A program made the translations under genes and the position numbers. A stretch of DNA of 64,000 nt, taken from G963665925 sp963678925. GTDB taxonomy: Bacteria > Bacillota > Clostridia > Peptostreptococcales > Acidaminobacteraceae. Below the pieces are notes generated by a model. The model did no database searches. It worked only from the letters and a program-made list of their open reading frames with translations, and had not been told where the DNA came from. Numbering within the stretch: the first letter of the stretch is position 1; every line of letters begins with the position of its first letter. The stretch covers positions 1,736,001 through 1,800,000 of the forward strand of contig OY787533.1 in assembly GCA_963678925.1 (NCBI GenBank), given 5' to 3'. Below are positions 51,700 through 61,576 of this stretch, piece after piece.

Positions 51700-54600
51700 G
51701 TGCTTAATGACATAAATGACGATAAAGATTCCTACAAAAGCAGATTTAAGATTCATAAGGATGTGTTAGGCTTGGAACAAAACAAAGATGACAATCAAAT
51801 TTTAAGTACTCCCGAAATCAGAGACGAAGCAAGTGAAAACGAAATCAACACGCCCGAGTCAACGCCTTCATCTGACGGCATGCTGACGCAGGATCAGCTT
51901 TCTGCGCTTTTTGACTCAATTGACGATAATGAAGCTGATGAAGCATCAAATGCAGACCCTGACGCTCCAGATGAGCCTGAGCCAGATGCTGACCCTAACA
52001 AGATGATGACTCCAGAGGAAATTGCTAATCTTGTTGCGGCGCAAGCTACTGAGGAAACTACTGAGGAAACTACTGAAGAAAAAACTTCAACACCGGAAGA
52101 TAACTCCACTGAAGAACCCGCTTCCCAATCTGATGGCATGCTTTCGCAGGACGATATATCTGCGCTGTTTGAGTCTGCGGACACCTCAGAGCCCGTTGAA
52201 GATGTAGATGCACCTGAGGAAACTGAAGATGAAACTGAAGCGTCAGCCGAACCTGAACCAGAGGCTGACCCTAATAGAATGATGACTCCTGAAGAGATTG
52301 CCAATCTTGTTGCGGCGCAAGCTACCGAGGAAACTATTGAAGAAGAAACTTCAAGTCCAGAGGACAACTCTGAGGGAGAACCGGCTTCTCAATCTGACGG
52401 CATGCTTTCGCAGGACGATATATCTGCGCTGTTTGAATCTGTAGACACCACAGAAACTGAGGAAGAAACTGAGCCAGTATCCGAACCTGAACAAGATGCT
52501 GATCCGAACAGAATGATGACCCCTGAGGAAATTGCTAATCTTGTTGCGGCGCAATCTATCGAGGAAACTACAGTTGAAGAAAAAACTTCAAGTCCAGAGG
52601 ACAATTCTGAGGGAGAACCGGCTTCTCAATCTGACGGCATGCTTTCGCAGGACGATATATCTGCGTTGTTTGAGTCTGTAGACACCTCAAAGACCATTGA
52701 AGATGTAGATACACCTACTGAAACTGAAGATGAACCTGAAGCGTCAGCCGAACCTGAACCAGAGGCTGACCCTAATAGAATGATGACTCCTGAAGAGATT
52801 GCCAATCTTGTTGCGGCGCAAGCTACCGAGGAAACTATTGAAGAAGAAACTTCAAGTCCAGAGGACAACTCTGAGGGAGAACCGGCTTCTCAATCTGACG
52901 GCATGCTTTCGCAGGACGATATATCTGCGCTGTTTGAATCTGTAGACACCACAGAAACTGAGGAAGAAACTGAGCCAGTATCCGAACCTGAACAAGATGC
53001 TGATCCGAACAGAATGATGACCCCTGAGGAAATTGCTAATCTTGTTGCGGCGCAAGCTACACAGGATGAATCTGCTGAAGAAGAAACTTCAACGCCGGAA
53101 GATAACTCCACAGAAGAACCTGCTTCTCAACCTGATGGCATGCTCTCTCAGGACGATATATCTGCTCTGTTTGAATCTGATGACAGCACGGAAACTGCTG
53201 AAGATACCGATGCATCGGAAGAGCCTGAATCCTCAATCGAACCTGAACCAGAAGCTGACCCGAACAGAATGATGACGCCTGAAGAAATCGCTAACTTGGT
53301 TGCGGCGCAATCTACACAGGATGAATCTGCTGAAGAAGAAACTTCAGCGCCAGAAGATAACTCAACAGAAGAACCAGCTTCTCAACCTGACGGCATGCTT
53401 TCTCAGGACGATATATCTGCTCTATTTGAATCTGCAGACAACACGGAAACTGTTGAAGAAGTAAATGAACCTGAAGCGTCAGCCGTACCGGAACCGGAAG
53501 CTGACCCTAATAGAATGATGACTCCAGAAGAAATCGCTAACCTTGTTGCGGCGCAATCTACACAGGATGAATCTGCAGAAGAAGAAACTTCAGCGCCAGA
53601 AGATAACTCAACAGAAGAACCAGCTTCTCAACCTGACGGCATGCTTTCTCAGGACGATATATCTGCTCTATTTGAATCTGCAGACAACACGGAAACTGTT
53701 GAAAACCTAGATGAACCTGAAGCGTCAGCCGTACCTGAACCAGACGCTGATCCTAACAGAATGATGACCCCTGAGGAAATTGCTAATCTTGTTGCGGCGC
53801 AAGCTACACAGGATGAATCTACTGAAGAAGAAACCTCAGCGCCGGATGATAACTCCACAAAAGAACAAGCTTCTCAGCCTGACGGCATGCTTTCGCAGGA
53901 CGATATATCTGCGCTGTTTGAGTCTGCCGACACCTCAGAGCCCGTTGAAGATGTAGATACACCTGAGGAAACTGAAGATGAACCTGAAGTGTCAGCCGAA
54001 CCGGAACCAAACGCCGACCCTAACAGAATGATGACTCCAGAAGAGATCGCCAATCTTGTTGCGGCGCAAGCTACCGAGGAAACTACTGAAGAAGAAACTT
54101 CAACACCGGAAGATAACTCCACTGAAGAACCCGCTTCCCAATCTGATGGCATGCTTTCACAGGATGATATATCTGCTCTGTTTGAATCTGCGGACACCAC
54201 AGAAACTGAGGAAGAAACTGAGCCAGTATCCGAACCTGAACAAGATGCTGACCCTAACAGAATGATGACGCCTGAGGAAATCGCTAATCTTGTTGCGGCG
54301 CAATCTACTGAGGCTGAAAATGAGCCTGAAGTGTCAGCCGAACCTGGACCAGAAGCTGATCCTAATAGAATGATGACCCCTGAGGAGATTGCTAACTTGG
54401 TTGCAGCGCAATCAACCGAGGCTGAATCTGCTGAAACTGTAGATGAACCTCAAACATCAGTCGAACCGGAACCAAACGCCAACCCTAACAGAATGATGAC
54501 GCCTGAGGAAATCGCTAATCTTGTTGCGGCGCAAGCTACCGAGGAAACTACTGAAGAAGAAACTTCAACACCGGAAGATAACTCCACTGAAGAACCCGCT

Positions 54601-57042
54601 TCCCAATCTGATGGCATGCTTTCACAGGATGATATATCTGCTCTGTTTGAATCTGCGGACACCACAGAAACTGAGGAAGAAACTGAGCCAGTATCCGAAC
54701 CGGAACCAAACGCTGATCCTAACAGAATGATGACCCCTGAGGAGATTGCCAATCTCGTTGCGGCGCAAGCTACCGAGGAAACTATTGAAGAAGAAACTTC
54801 AACACCGGAAGATAACTCCACTGAAGAACCCGCTTCCCAATCTGATGGCATGCTTTCACAGGATGATATATCTGCTCTGTTTGAATCTGCAGATACTTCC
54901 GAACCCGTTGAAGACGTAGATACACCTACTGAAACTGAAAATGAGCCTGAAGTGTCAGCCGAACCAGAACCAGACGCCGACCCTAATAGAATGATGACCC
55001 CTGAGGAGATTGCTAACTTGGTTGCAGCCGAATCTTCCGAGGAAACTACGGGAGAAGAATCTGCTGAATCCAGCGACGATGATGTTGAGATACCAGAGGA
55101 CAACTCTGAAGAAGAGTCCACTGAAAACCCATCCGACGAAACTGAGCAAGAGTTTTCTAGTATTGAAGAAGAAATCTTGGAATCTGAGGAAATAGAAGAA
55201 ACATCAAACGAGGAGCAAGATCATCAATCTGAAGGAACCTTATCACAGGATGAAATAGCTGCTTTGTTCGATTCTGAAAACAGTTCGGATAGCACTGATG
55301 CATCCGACGACACAGATAAAGTCACTGACCCCCTCATATCATCGCAACCGGAAGGTGCCGCTACTCTATTTGATGAGGAAGATACGGAAATTGAAGAGCT
55401 TGAAACTGAAGTTCCTGCTGAAACAGAAGCGCCTATTGAAGATGTCAGCGAGCTCGAAACAGACTTTGAAGAAGTCGAAGCCTTACCTGCAGAGGCGTCC
55501 AGTGATGTACCTGCAGACGCTGAGCAAGAAGTGGGCGAGAAGAAACCGGGTCTCATGTCACGTATGCTTGGCACTCTGAAGAAGACCTTTTCAAGAAAGA
55601 CAAAACTTAAGGACGAGAATACTGAACTAATTTCAGAACATGACTCCGATACGATAGAACCTTTGGAAACTGGAGAAGATGAAACCCTTGCCTCTGAAGA
55701 AGAGGATCAGACTCCAGACACGGCACGCATTGCCGATATCGTCGACAACACCATGGAAGAAGTAATCGAAGAGGATTATGAAGAAGTCCCTGAGGCAATT
55801 GTAGACCAGGAAAATCAAGAAGCTGATGACAGCATTCCAGAAGAAAGCCCAGAAGAAATTTATGAAGAAGTCCCGGAAGAGCCTCTAGATGAAATTCAAG
55901 AAGAAAAAGAAGAAGAACCTAAAGCAAAAACAAGCTTTTTCGCTAAACTGAAAGGCATCTTTAAGCGCTCTTCATCTAAGAAGAAAAAACAAGCGTTATC
56001 AGAGGCTGCTGATGCAGAGTTGCCGAGGCTCGATAGCTATGAAGAGGATATTCTAGAAGAAGCCATTTCGCCGCCTTCTAAAAAAGATAAAAAGAAATCC
56101 AAGCCATCTAAGCAAAAATCCGGCTTTAAACGTCTACTGGGCGTATTGGGAATACTTGTCTTAATGACAGGTGCTTTTGCCGCTGGTTTCTTAGTTCGAG
56201 ACTATGTGGACATGCCCGAACCTGATCCTGCTCAGCTCCAGGCTCAGGCAGAAGCCGAGGCAAAGAAAGCTGCCGACGAAAAACGTGCCGAGGAACTGGC
56301 GAAAATCAGCCCAAGCGACTATACCTCTTCCATGTATTTAGATTCAATTCTCCTCAAGGGGAGGGCCGAAAAAACGACCTCAATCAAGCTTCAACGCATT
56401 GATGATGTCAGCAAACTCATTGAGTTTCCAAACCTGCGTCGAATAAGACTTTATGATATGACTGGCGATGAAGACTTAAGTGTTATTGCGCAACTGGAGG
56501 GTGTTGAGGAGATTACAGTTGAAAACTCTGTGCTCAGAAATCAGTTTGGAAATGAAAGCATCGATTCTGTCACCTACATTGAACTCAACGATTGTTTAAT
56601 TGAGGACTCCAGCCAGTTTGGGAATTTCAAAAATCTAAAAGAACTCTATATCTTCTTTACGGATTTCGTTTCCGAAGGTGGCAAGATGGAGCTGACAGCC
56701 TATCTGCCCGCTATAGAAAACCTGACACTGAGCAATTGCGGCGAATTTGATGAAATGGTTGGGGTTACAGAACTTAGCAACTTAAAAACGCTGAACCTAT
56801 CCAGCAAAACACTCGTCAAGAACATGTCCTATGTGGAAAACACCCACATAGAAAATGTGAAAGTGGATGTCTCATTTGCTGAAGACCTAGAACAGCTCAA
56901 GGTCCTGGCTAATTTTGAAAATCTGAAGTCAATCACTATACAGGCCAACAAGAGCCTATTCTCTTCATCACAGCTCAACAGCCTGAAAAAGACCATTTCC
57001 AGAAAACATCCAGGTGCCAAAGTCAAGATCTCAACCTACTAA
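51700..57042 (+). CDS. Giant acidic membrane protein with FliM/FliN-like motif repeats
   Basis: 1,780 residues. About residues 58-1195 are a strongly acidic repeat region in which motif A (GMLSQDDISALFES) alternates with motif B (RMMTPEEIANLVAAQ). Two basic amphipathic stretches follow (LMSRMLGTLKKTFSRKTK near 1285; FFAKLKGIFKRSSSKKKK near 1412). One membrane span lies near 1475-1503 (LLGVLGILVLMTGAFAAGFL), then a short coiled stretch rich in Ala/Glu and a C-terminal ~240-residue leucine-repeat-like domain. Topology would put the repeats inside and the C-terminal domain outside. Motif A resembles the LSQEEIDALL peptide at the start of FliM and FliN/FliY. The start is a GTG with a weak ribosome site and is uncertain. 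It appears monocistronic. Confidence 0.8.
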   Translation: MLNDINDDKDSYKSRFKIHKDVLGLEQNKDDNQILSTPEIRDEASENEINTPESTPSSDGMLTQDQLSALFDSIDDNEADEASNADPDAPDEPEPDADPNKMMTPEEIANLVAAQATEETTEETTEEKTSTPEDNSTEEPASQSDGMLSQDDISALFESADTSEPVEDVDAPEETEDETEASAEPEPEADPNRMMTPEEIANLVAAQATEETIEEETSSPEDNSEGEPASQSDGMLSQDDISALFESVDTTETEEETEPVSEPEQDADPNRMMTPEEIANLVAAQSIEETTVEEKTSSPEDNSEGEPASQSDGMLSQDDISALFESVDTSKTIEDVDTPTETEDEPEASAEPEPEADPNRMMTPEEIANLVAAQATEETIEEETSSPEDNSEGEPASQSDGMLSQDDISALFESVDTTETEEETEPVSEPEQDADPNRMMTPEEIANLVAAQATQDESAEEETSTPEDNSTEEPASQPDGMLSQDDISALFESDDSTETAEDTDASEEPESSIEPEPEADPNRMMTPEEIANLVAAQSTQDESAEEETSAPEDNSTEEPASQPDGMLSQDDISALFESADNTETVEEVNEPEASAVPEPEADPNRMMTPEEIANLVAAQSTQDESAEEETSAPEDNSTEEPASQPDGMLSQDDISALFESADNTETVENLDEPEASAVPEPDADPNRMMTPEEIANLVAAQATQDESTEEETSAPDDNSTKEQASQPDGMLSQDDISALFESADTSEPVEDVDTPEETEDEPEVSAEPEPNADPNRMMTPEEIANLVAAQATEETTEEETSTPEDNSTEEPASQSDGMLSQDDISALFESADTTETEEETEPVSEPEQDADPNRMMTPEEIANLVAAQSTEAENEPEVSAEPGPEADPNRMMTPEEIANLVAAQSTEAESAETVDEPQTSVEPEPNANPNRMMTPEEIANLVAAQATEETTEEETSTPEDNSTEEPASQSDGMLSQDDISALFESADTTETEEETEPVSEPEPNADPNRMMTPEEIANLVAAQATEETIEEETSTPEDNSTEEPASQSDGMLSQDDISALFESADTSEPVEDVDTPTETENEPEVSAEPEPDADPNRMMTPEEIANLVAAESSEETTGEESAESSDDDVEIPEDNSEEESTENPSDETEQEFSSIEEEILESEEIEETSNEEQDHQSEGTLSQDEIAALFDSENSSDSTDASDDTDKVTDPLISSQPEGAATLFDEEDTEIEELETEVPAETEAPIEDVSELETDFEEVEALPAEASSDVPADAEQEVGEKKPGLMSRMLGTLKKTFSRKTKLKDENTELISEHDSDTIEPLETGEDETLASEEEDQTPDTARIADIVDNTMEEVIEEDYEEVPEAIVDQENQEADDSIPEESPEEIYEEVPEEPLDEIQEEKEEEPKAKTSFFAKLKGIFKRSSSKKKKQALSEAADAELPRLDSYEEDILEEAISPPSKKDKKKSKPSKQKSGFKRLLGVLGILVLMTGAFAAGFLVRDYVDMPEPDPAQLQAQAEAEAKKAADEKRAEELAKISPSDYTSSMYLDSILLKGRAEKTTSIKLQRIDDVSKLIEFPNLRRIRLYDMTGDEDLSVIAQLEGVEEITVENSVLRNQFGNESIDSVTYIELNDCLIEDSSQFGNFKNLKELYIFFTDFVSEGGKMELTAYLPAIENLTLSNCGEFDEMVGVTELSNLKTLNLSSKTLVKNMSYVENTHIENVKVDVSFAEDLEQLKVLANFENLKSITIQANKSLFSSSQLNSLKKTISRKHPGAKVKISTY
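51871..55275 (+). repeat. Tandem protein-coding repeat array
   Basis: In-frame repeats of about 225-270 nt encode 13 copies of motif A (11 identical, the first and last degenerate) and 14 of motif B; one unit carries three B motifs in a row. Segments around 52351-52554 and 52852-53055 are identical over about 200 bp and offset by exactly 501 bp, showing a recent in-frame duplication. Long reverse-strand open frames here are by-products of the biased composition. Confidence 0.92.
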
Positions 57043-57063
57043 AGCATCTTAAGGGCAATTTAA

Positions 57064-57117
57064 AAGGGACCCTGCATTAAGATACGCAAAATGTGCATCT
57101 TTAATGCAGGGTCCCTT
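57064..57117. terminator. Bidirectional terminator after the repeat protein
   Basis: A 17-bp perfect stem, AAGGGACCCTGCATTAA with TTAATGCAGGGTCCCTT, extended by GAT/ATC with a one-base bulge. It separates the convergent repeat-protein and metallo-hydrolase genes. Confidence 0.88.
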
Positions 57118-57135
57118 GTGTTTGCTTATTAAGGT

Positions 57136-58041
57136 CTAGCTTATCTGTGCTTCTTTTCTGTATTTCAAGAAACCATCTTCCATAATCAGTTCTATCATCC
57201 CGGTTTCATTCAAATACTGAACATAGGATTTGAGCATTCTTTCAACCATGTAATGCTTATATGTGCTTTCTACATTAATCTCCCACGCTCTGACAATCTT
57301 ACGCATAATATCTTCGTGTGTCATAGTCCCTTCAATCATTTCGTAGACGCGCTGGGCCCTGTGCTTGTAGAAATTGATATTGTCGGCAATCAAATCTGTG
57401 ATTTCATCATAAATGCCCTTGTGTGCCATGACATACCTGCTGCATTTAACGCTGTACAGCTTCTCCTTACTCTTTAAGTCTTCTTTCAAAATGAATGCGT
57501 AGGGGAGTTTCATGCCTGCCATGACCTGATGGCTTATGAGTGCATCGCCCAAGTAGGCGACATCGTCTGGTGTGATGATGCTTATATGGGCAGGACTATG
57601 TCCAGGTGTCTGGAGAATTTTAAACTTTACGCCACACATATAAATGCTTTCCTGATGCTCAGGAATCATAATGTCTGTTTCACAAATCATATCTTCATAA
57701 CGCTCAATAATATCTGACAGGGTCTGATTATTATAATACACCTTAAGGTTAGAGGGGGAACTGCAAACATGCGCCGCATAAGCCGACATGGCAATAGTAC
57801 ACTTGAACTTGTTCTTGAAATAGGCATTATTCCCAACATGATCGATATGGGCGTGACTGCATATAATACCGCGTATGACAAACTCATTTTCATCAATTAG
57901 AGCATCAATACCTTTCCTCTCACCCTTTGCCCAGCCGGAATCCAGCATAATGATTTCTTTTTCAGTGATTTTATAGAATGGGATATAGGACATTCCGGTA
58001 TCTATACAAAATGTGTTGCCTTTTACCTTTATGATCTCCAT
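57136..58041 (-). CDS. Metallo-beta-lactamase-fold hydrolase
   Basis: 301 residues. The zinc site HAHIDH is in GIICSHAHIDHVGNNAYF, with later ligands in LQTPGHSPAHIS and the aspartate of VAYLGDALIS. The C-terminal ~90 residues are helical and may act in dimerisation or recognition. AAGGTG precedes the ATG. The substrate is unknown; glyoxalase II-like hydrolysis is one possibility. It is a separate unit from its neighbours. Confidence 0.85.
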   Translation of the reverse strand: MEIIKVKGNTFCIDTGMSYIPFYKITEKEIIMLDSGWAKGERKGIDALIDENEFVIRGIICSHAHIDHVGNNAYFKNKFKCTIAMSAYAAHVCSSPSNLKVYYNNQTLSDIIERYEDMICETDIMIPEHQESIYMCGVKFKILQTPGHSPAHISIITPDDVAYLGDALISHQVMAGMKLPYAFILKEDLKSKEKLYSVKCSRYVMAHKGIYDEITDLIADNINFYKHRAQRVYEMIEGTMTHEDIMRKIVRAWEINVESTYKHYMVERMLKSYVQYLNETGMIELIMEDGFLKYRKEAQIS

Positions 58042-58103
58042 GGGTCACCTTGCCTTATACTTTTAAACTGAAAATACATCATAGATTATACTATGTCGTT
58101 GCT

Positions 58104-60905
58104 TCACTCCGAATGGTCATTCATGTTCTTTCTGCTTTTCTTGTCTTTCTTATCTTCATACATAGACGCATCAGCGCTTTTCAGCAGAGTCTTACTATCT
58201 TCACCATGATCCGGATAGATTGCAAATCCTATGGATATTGTAACATAATAGACATTGGAATCGACACGTATAGCCGCTTTCATAGCCTTGTGCATTTCAG
58301 CGATTAGGAGATTGACATCCTTGCTCTCCTTGATATTGCGCAGAAGCACTGTAAACTCATCGCCACCAATGCGTCCCACAGTATCAGATTTACGGACACA
58401 GCCCGATAAACGCCTGCCCACTGCGATCAGGACTTCATCACCAATATTGTGTCCATACTTGTCATTGATGCTTTTGAAATCATTGACATCAACATAGAGC
58501 AGTGCAAACCTGGTTTTGTCTCTTTCGTTTTCAAGAATCATCCGTTCAAATCTATCAAAGAAGAGTCTGCGATTTGGCAGGTTGGTCAACTTGTCGTAAT
58601 TGGCATTGTTTAAGAGCTCAATTTCCAGCTCTCTGCGCGCAGTAATATCTGAAGATGAACCGACCAGATACGTCACTTTTCCATACCTGATAATTGGCGT
58701 TAAGACTGTTTTCCAGTAGCGGTGGCCACCTGGCAGGTCAAAGTCTTCATCATAGGTTATACGACTTTTTTTGGCGACGCACTCGCCATAGCGTTTTGCA
58801 ATCGTATCACCCATTTCTTTGCCTAGTAGCTCCTGAGGCGTACTATTTATAAGCTGTTCAAACGTATAACCTGTTTTATCCAAAAGTCCATGATTACACT
58901 GAATATACCGATATACATGGTCTTCTACAACCTCGACAAGGAACATGGCATCCTGAGTGCCGTTAAACACAATCTGATATTCCTCTGACTTCTGACTCAG
59001 CTTACGTTCTGTATCTTTCAAAACTGAAATATCCCGCTGTGAAGCATACAGGTAATGTACACCTGCCAGTTCAACGCCTGCAGCATTGATTTGAACATCG
59101 ATGACTGTTCCGTCTTTTTTTCGGTGCTTTGTTTCGAATACACGCGGCTCTTCCATAAGGTCCTTTATCATGCTCACCACGTTCTCGCCCGGGACTGTTG
59201 CATCCCAGTCTCGAACATTCAGACTTTGAGCTTCCTCCAGTGAATACCCCAGATTGTCTGCAAATGAGTTGCTGAACATCACAACATTTCCATCGCTGTC
59301 CAGTATATGAACGCCATCAGCAGCATGGGTTAAGAGAGTCTTGAATTTTTCCTCGGATATATGCTGATCGGTGATATCGTACACACTCCCAATGGTCTTA
59401 ATATGATTTCCATTTTCATCATACTCATGCTTTGCTCGCTCTTCCACATACTTGATATTTTTCATATAAGTAAGAATAGGATGCATGAAGCTATACTCTC
59501 GCCCTTCCTTAATGGATGCTCTAAACTCCTCCGATAGCCGCTTCTGGTTTTCAGGGCTCAGATACATGAGAAACTGACTGAAATTAATCGGTTTATCCCG
59601 CTCACCAATCTCAAAAATGTCGTAAATACTCTCACTCCAGTCAACCCCTTCCGTGATGGGATCAAACTCCCAAAACCCGATTTTTGCAACTTTTGAAGCG
59701 ATGGTCAAAGATGTATTGACGGCCTTAAACTCCATATTTCTGTTTTCCAGCTCTACAAGATTACTTTCAAGGTTTGTGTTTGCGACTTTCAACGCTTCCG
59801 TCCTTTGAGCCACCAAGTGCTCCAGCTCTTCCTTTTTCATTTCGACGGTCTCTATCATATGCTTGAACGCATTATTCAATCTGCCAATTTCATTCTTCAT
59901 TTCTGGCAAGGCACGGATTTCTTCCTTATACTCAGTATAGTCGTCCACATATTCAGTCAGCCTTACGATAGGTTTAACCAGCTTCTTAATGACAATCGAC
60001 AAAATCGGCAGTATTAGACAGAGTGTAAAAACCAATGTAATGATACTGATTTTCGAAAAATCACTGATTGCGCTGAGGACTTCTGTTTTGGGCGTAGATA
60101 TACCCAGCTTCCATCCTGGCGTTTCTGGAATGACGCGGTAAGTAACTATTTTGGACACATCGGTATTGCTGTCATAATATTCTATGACACCAAAAGCTTC
60201 TCCGCTTTGCTTTTCCATTTCCTCTCCGAGACCCACGAAGCCCAGGTCATTGCTGTTGCTTGAATTGGCATTCATGACCAAATCTCTATTAGGATGTGCA
60301 ATAACCACTCCGGTACTGTCGAGTATCCAGGCATAGCTGTCATTCTCGAGTTGAAGGTCTGAAGTCACCTTCAGCAGGTTCTCGATTTCAATTGAGCCTG
60401 CTATTGCCCCTTCGAAGTCCCCTTTTCCACCATTTGCAGATACCAGAACTGCAAAAATTGGCAAGTCACTCGCTCTGCCGATAACAGCATCACTAATGAT
60501 ATAGGGTGGATTTTCTGAAATAAAAGTCTCATAATATGCTCTGTCTGCAACCGACCCGGTTTGATTTGACACGGTCTCGTAGCTTCCGTCCTCTGCAACA
60601 TAGAAGAGATTCAAGAACGCATAGTCAGATACTGCATCCAACTCTTTCAAATGATCCAAAATACTAGATATGTCCCCTTTGTGAGGCGATAGATGCGTGT
60701 TCCAGGCTTCCAGCGCAGTTAGGTGTCTGCTAATCAGCTCATGGATTGACTGAGCATGCAGTCTGCTTATTTCAAGATTATAGCCAACAACCTGGTCTTC
60801 AATTTTTTCTGACCCATTGCTGTACAAATAAGCAAACGAGAGCGACATTACCGTAACTATGATGACACTAATAATGACGATTAGCTTATTCCCAATCGAT
60901 TTCAT
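58104..60905 (-). CDS. Cache-PAS-GGDEF diguanylate cyclase
   Basis: 933 residues from the ATG at 60905 (GGGGG upstream). A membrane span (LIVIISVIIVTVMSLSFAYLY) leads to an extracellular double-Cache sensor to ~300, then a second span (ITLVFTLCLILPILSIVI), HAMP and a coiled coil. At least three PAS domains follow (one near AKIGFWEFDPITEGVDWSESIYDIFE; FKTLLTHAADGVHILDSDGN; YQIVFNGTQDAMFLVEVV). It ends in GGDEF with the intact active site VGRIGGDEFTVLLR. It makes cyclic di-GMP in response to an external ligand. No EAL domain is present. Confidence 0.9.
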   Translation of the reverse strand: MKSIGNKLIVIISVIIVTVMSLSFAYLYSNGSEKIEDQVVGYNLEISRLHAQSIHELISRHLTALEAWNTHLSPHKGDISSILDHLKELDAVSDYAFLNLFYVAEDGSYETVSNQTGSVADRAYYETFISENPPYIISDAVIGRASDLPIFAVLVSANGGKGDFEGAIAGSIEIENLLKVTSDLQLENDSYAWILDSTGVVIAHPNRDLVMNANSSNSNDLGFVGLGEEMEKQSGEAFGVIEYYDSNTDVSKIVTYRVIPETPGWKLGISTPKTEVLSAISDFSKISIITLVFTLCLILPILSIVIKKLVKPIVRLTEYVDDYTEYKEEIRALPEMKNEIGRLNNAFKHMIETVEMKKEELEHLVAQRTEALKVANTNLESNLVELENRNMEFKAVNTSLTIASKVAKIGFWEFDPITEGVDWSESIYDIFEIGERDKPINFSQFLMYLSPENQKRLSEEFRASIKEGREYSFMHPILTYMKNIKYVEERAKHEYDENGNHIKTIGSVYDITDQHISEEKFKTLLTHAADGVHILDSDGNVVMFSNSFADNLGYSLEEAQSLNVRDWDATVPGENVVSMIKDLMEEPRVFETKHRKKDGTVIDVQINAAGVELAGVHYLYASQRDISVLKDTERKLSQKSEEYQIVFNGTQDAMFLVEVVEDHVYRYIQCNHGLLDKTGYTFEQLINSTPQELLGKEMGDTIAKRYGECVAKKSRITYDEDFDLPGGHRYWKTVLTPIIRYGKVTYLVGSSSDITARRELEIELLNNANYDKLTNLPNRRLFFDRFERMILENERDKTRFALLYVDVNDFKSINDKYGHNIGDEVLIAVGRRLSGCVRKSDTVGRIGGDEFTVLLRNIKESKDVNLLIAEMHKAMKAAIRVDSNVYYVTISIGFAIYPDHGEDSKTLLKSADASMYEDKKDKKSRKNMNDHSE

Positions 60906-61025
60906 AACAATCCCCCACCCCAAATGCTTTAGCTTTTCCAACTTACTTGTATATATACCTTTTTTAGCTCAGAACAATCGTTTTGTACCTTGCCGCCTTC
61001 AACTTGCCAAAGCGCCTCCATCTAA

Positions 61026-61063
61026 AAAGCACCCTCTGTATCAATAATCACAGAAGGTGCTTT
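61026..61063 (-). terminator. Terminator after the DUF3795 gene
   Basis: AAAGCACCCTCTGT pairs with ACAGAAGGTGCTTT with one mismatch. TTTTTAG follows on the minus strand. Confidence 0.75.
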
Positions 61064-61085
61064 ACCTGTTAGGACTTCACTCTTA

Positions 61086-61517
61086 CTATTTTTTACTACC
61101 GCCGTCACCAATTTTTGCTTCCGTTTTAAAATATGCATCTCGGATGTCTTGGGCCTTATCTTTCCAGGCTTCCACACCAATCCGCTTCATGGTACAAAGG
61201 TTGAACACCTTGATATTATGCGGTAATCGCGATGCACCGTCTGCAAGTGGCATAAGGTAATCACAAGGAAAGGCACCGCATTCAAAGCAGTAGTCCACTT
61301 CATGTTCCTCAGCACACGCTTTTGTCTTGCACTTTTTTCCCTGAATGCTCAAAAAAACACACTGATGTTGTCCCGTACACCCCTTACAGGCGAGAAGCTC
61401 TTTAGGTACTTTCATTGTTTCAGACACACGCTCTGCAAAGGCATCTGTCAAGTTCGTCTCATACAGCTCACAGTTAAAACAATCTATTCCGCATGGAGCC
61501 GCCAGTCTCAAAGTCAT
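61086..61517 (-). CDS. DUF3795 cysteine-rich protein
   Basis: 143 residues from the ATG at 61517 (GAGG upstream). Cysteine pairs typical of DUF3795 (CGIDCFNCELY, LACKGCTGQHQC, CKTKACAEEHEVDYCFECGAFPC) suggest metal or iron-sulfur binding. The function is unknown. It lies just downstream of the ECF sigma gene on the same strand and could be co-regulated with it. Confidence 0.83.
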   Translation of the reverse strand: MTLRLAAPCGIDCFNCELYETNLTDAFAERVSETMKVPKELLACKGCTGQHQCVFLSIQGKKCKTKACAEEHEVDYCFECGAFPCDYLMPLADGASRLPHNIKVFNLCTMKRIGVEAWKDKAQDIRDAYFKTEAKIGDGGSKK

Positions 61518-61576
61518 ATTCGTCCTCACCTTCCAAATGTCCTAACACAACTTAGACCCTTTAACGTCCACTATGG

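Noticed and set aside
54450..55121. Long reverse-strand open frames (Ser/Ala-rich, up to 223 codons) across the repeat gene, also at 51894-52367 and 53874-54200
   Set aside because: They mirror the Glu/Thr/Ala codon bias of the forward repeats, lack ribosome sites and repeat with the same period; they are shadows of the 51700 gene.
51871..55275. CRISPR or other DNA-level repeat array
   Set aside because: The repeats keep reading frame, vary at synonymous sites and encode conserved peptide motifs; spacers are not unique.
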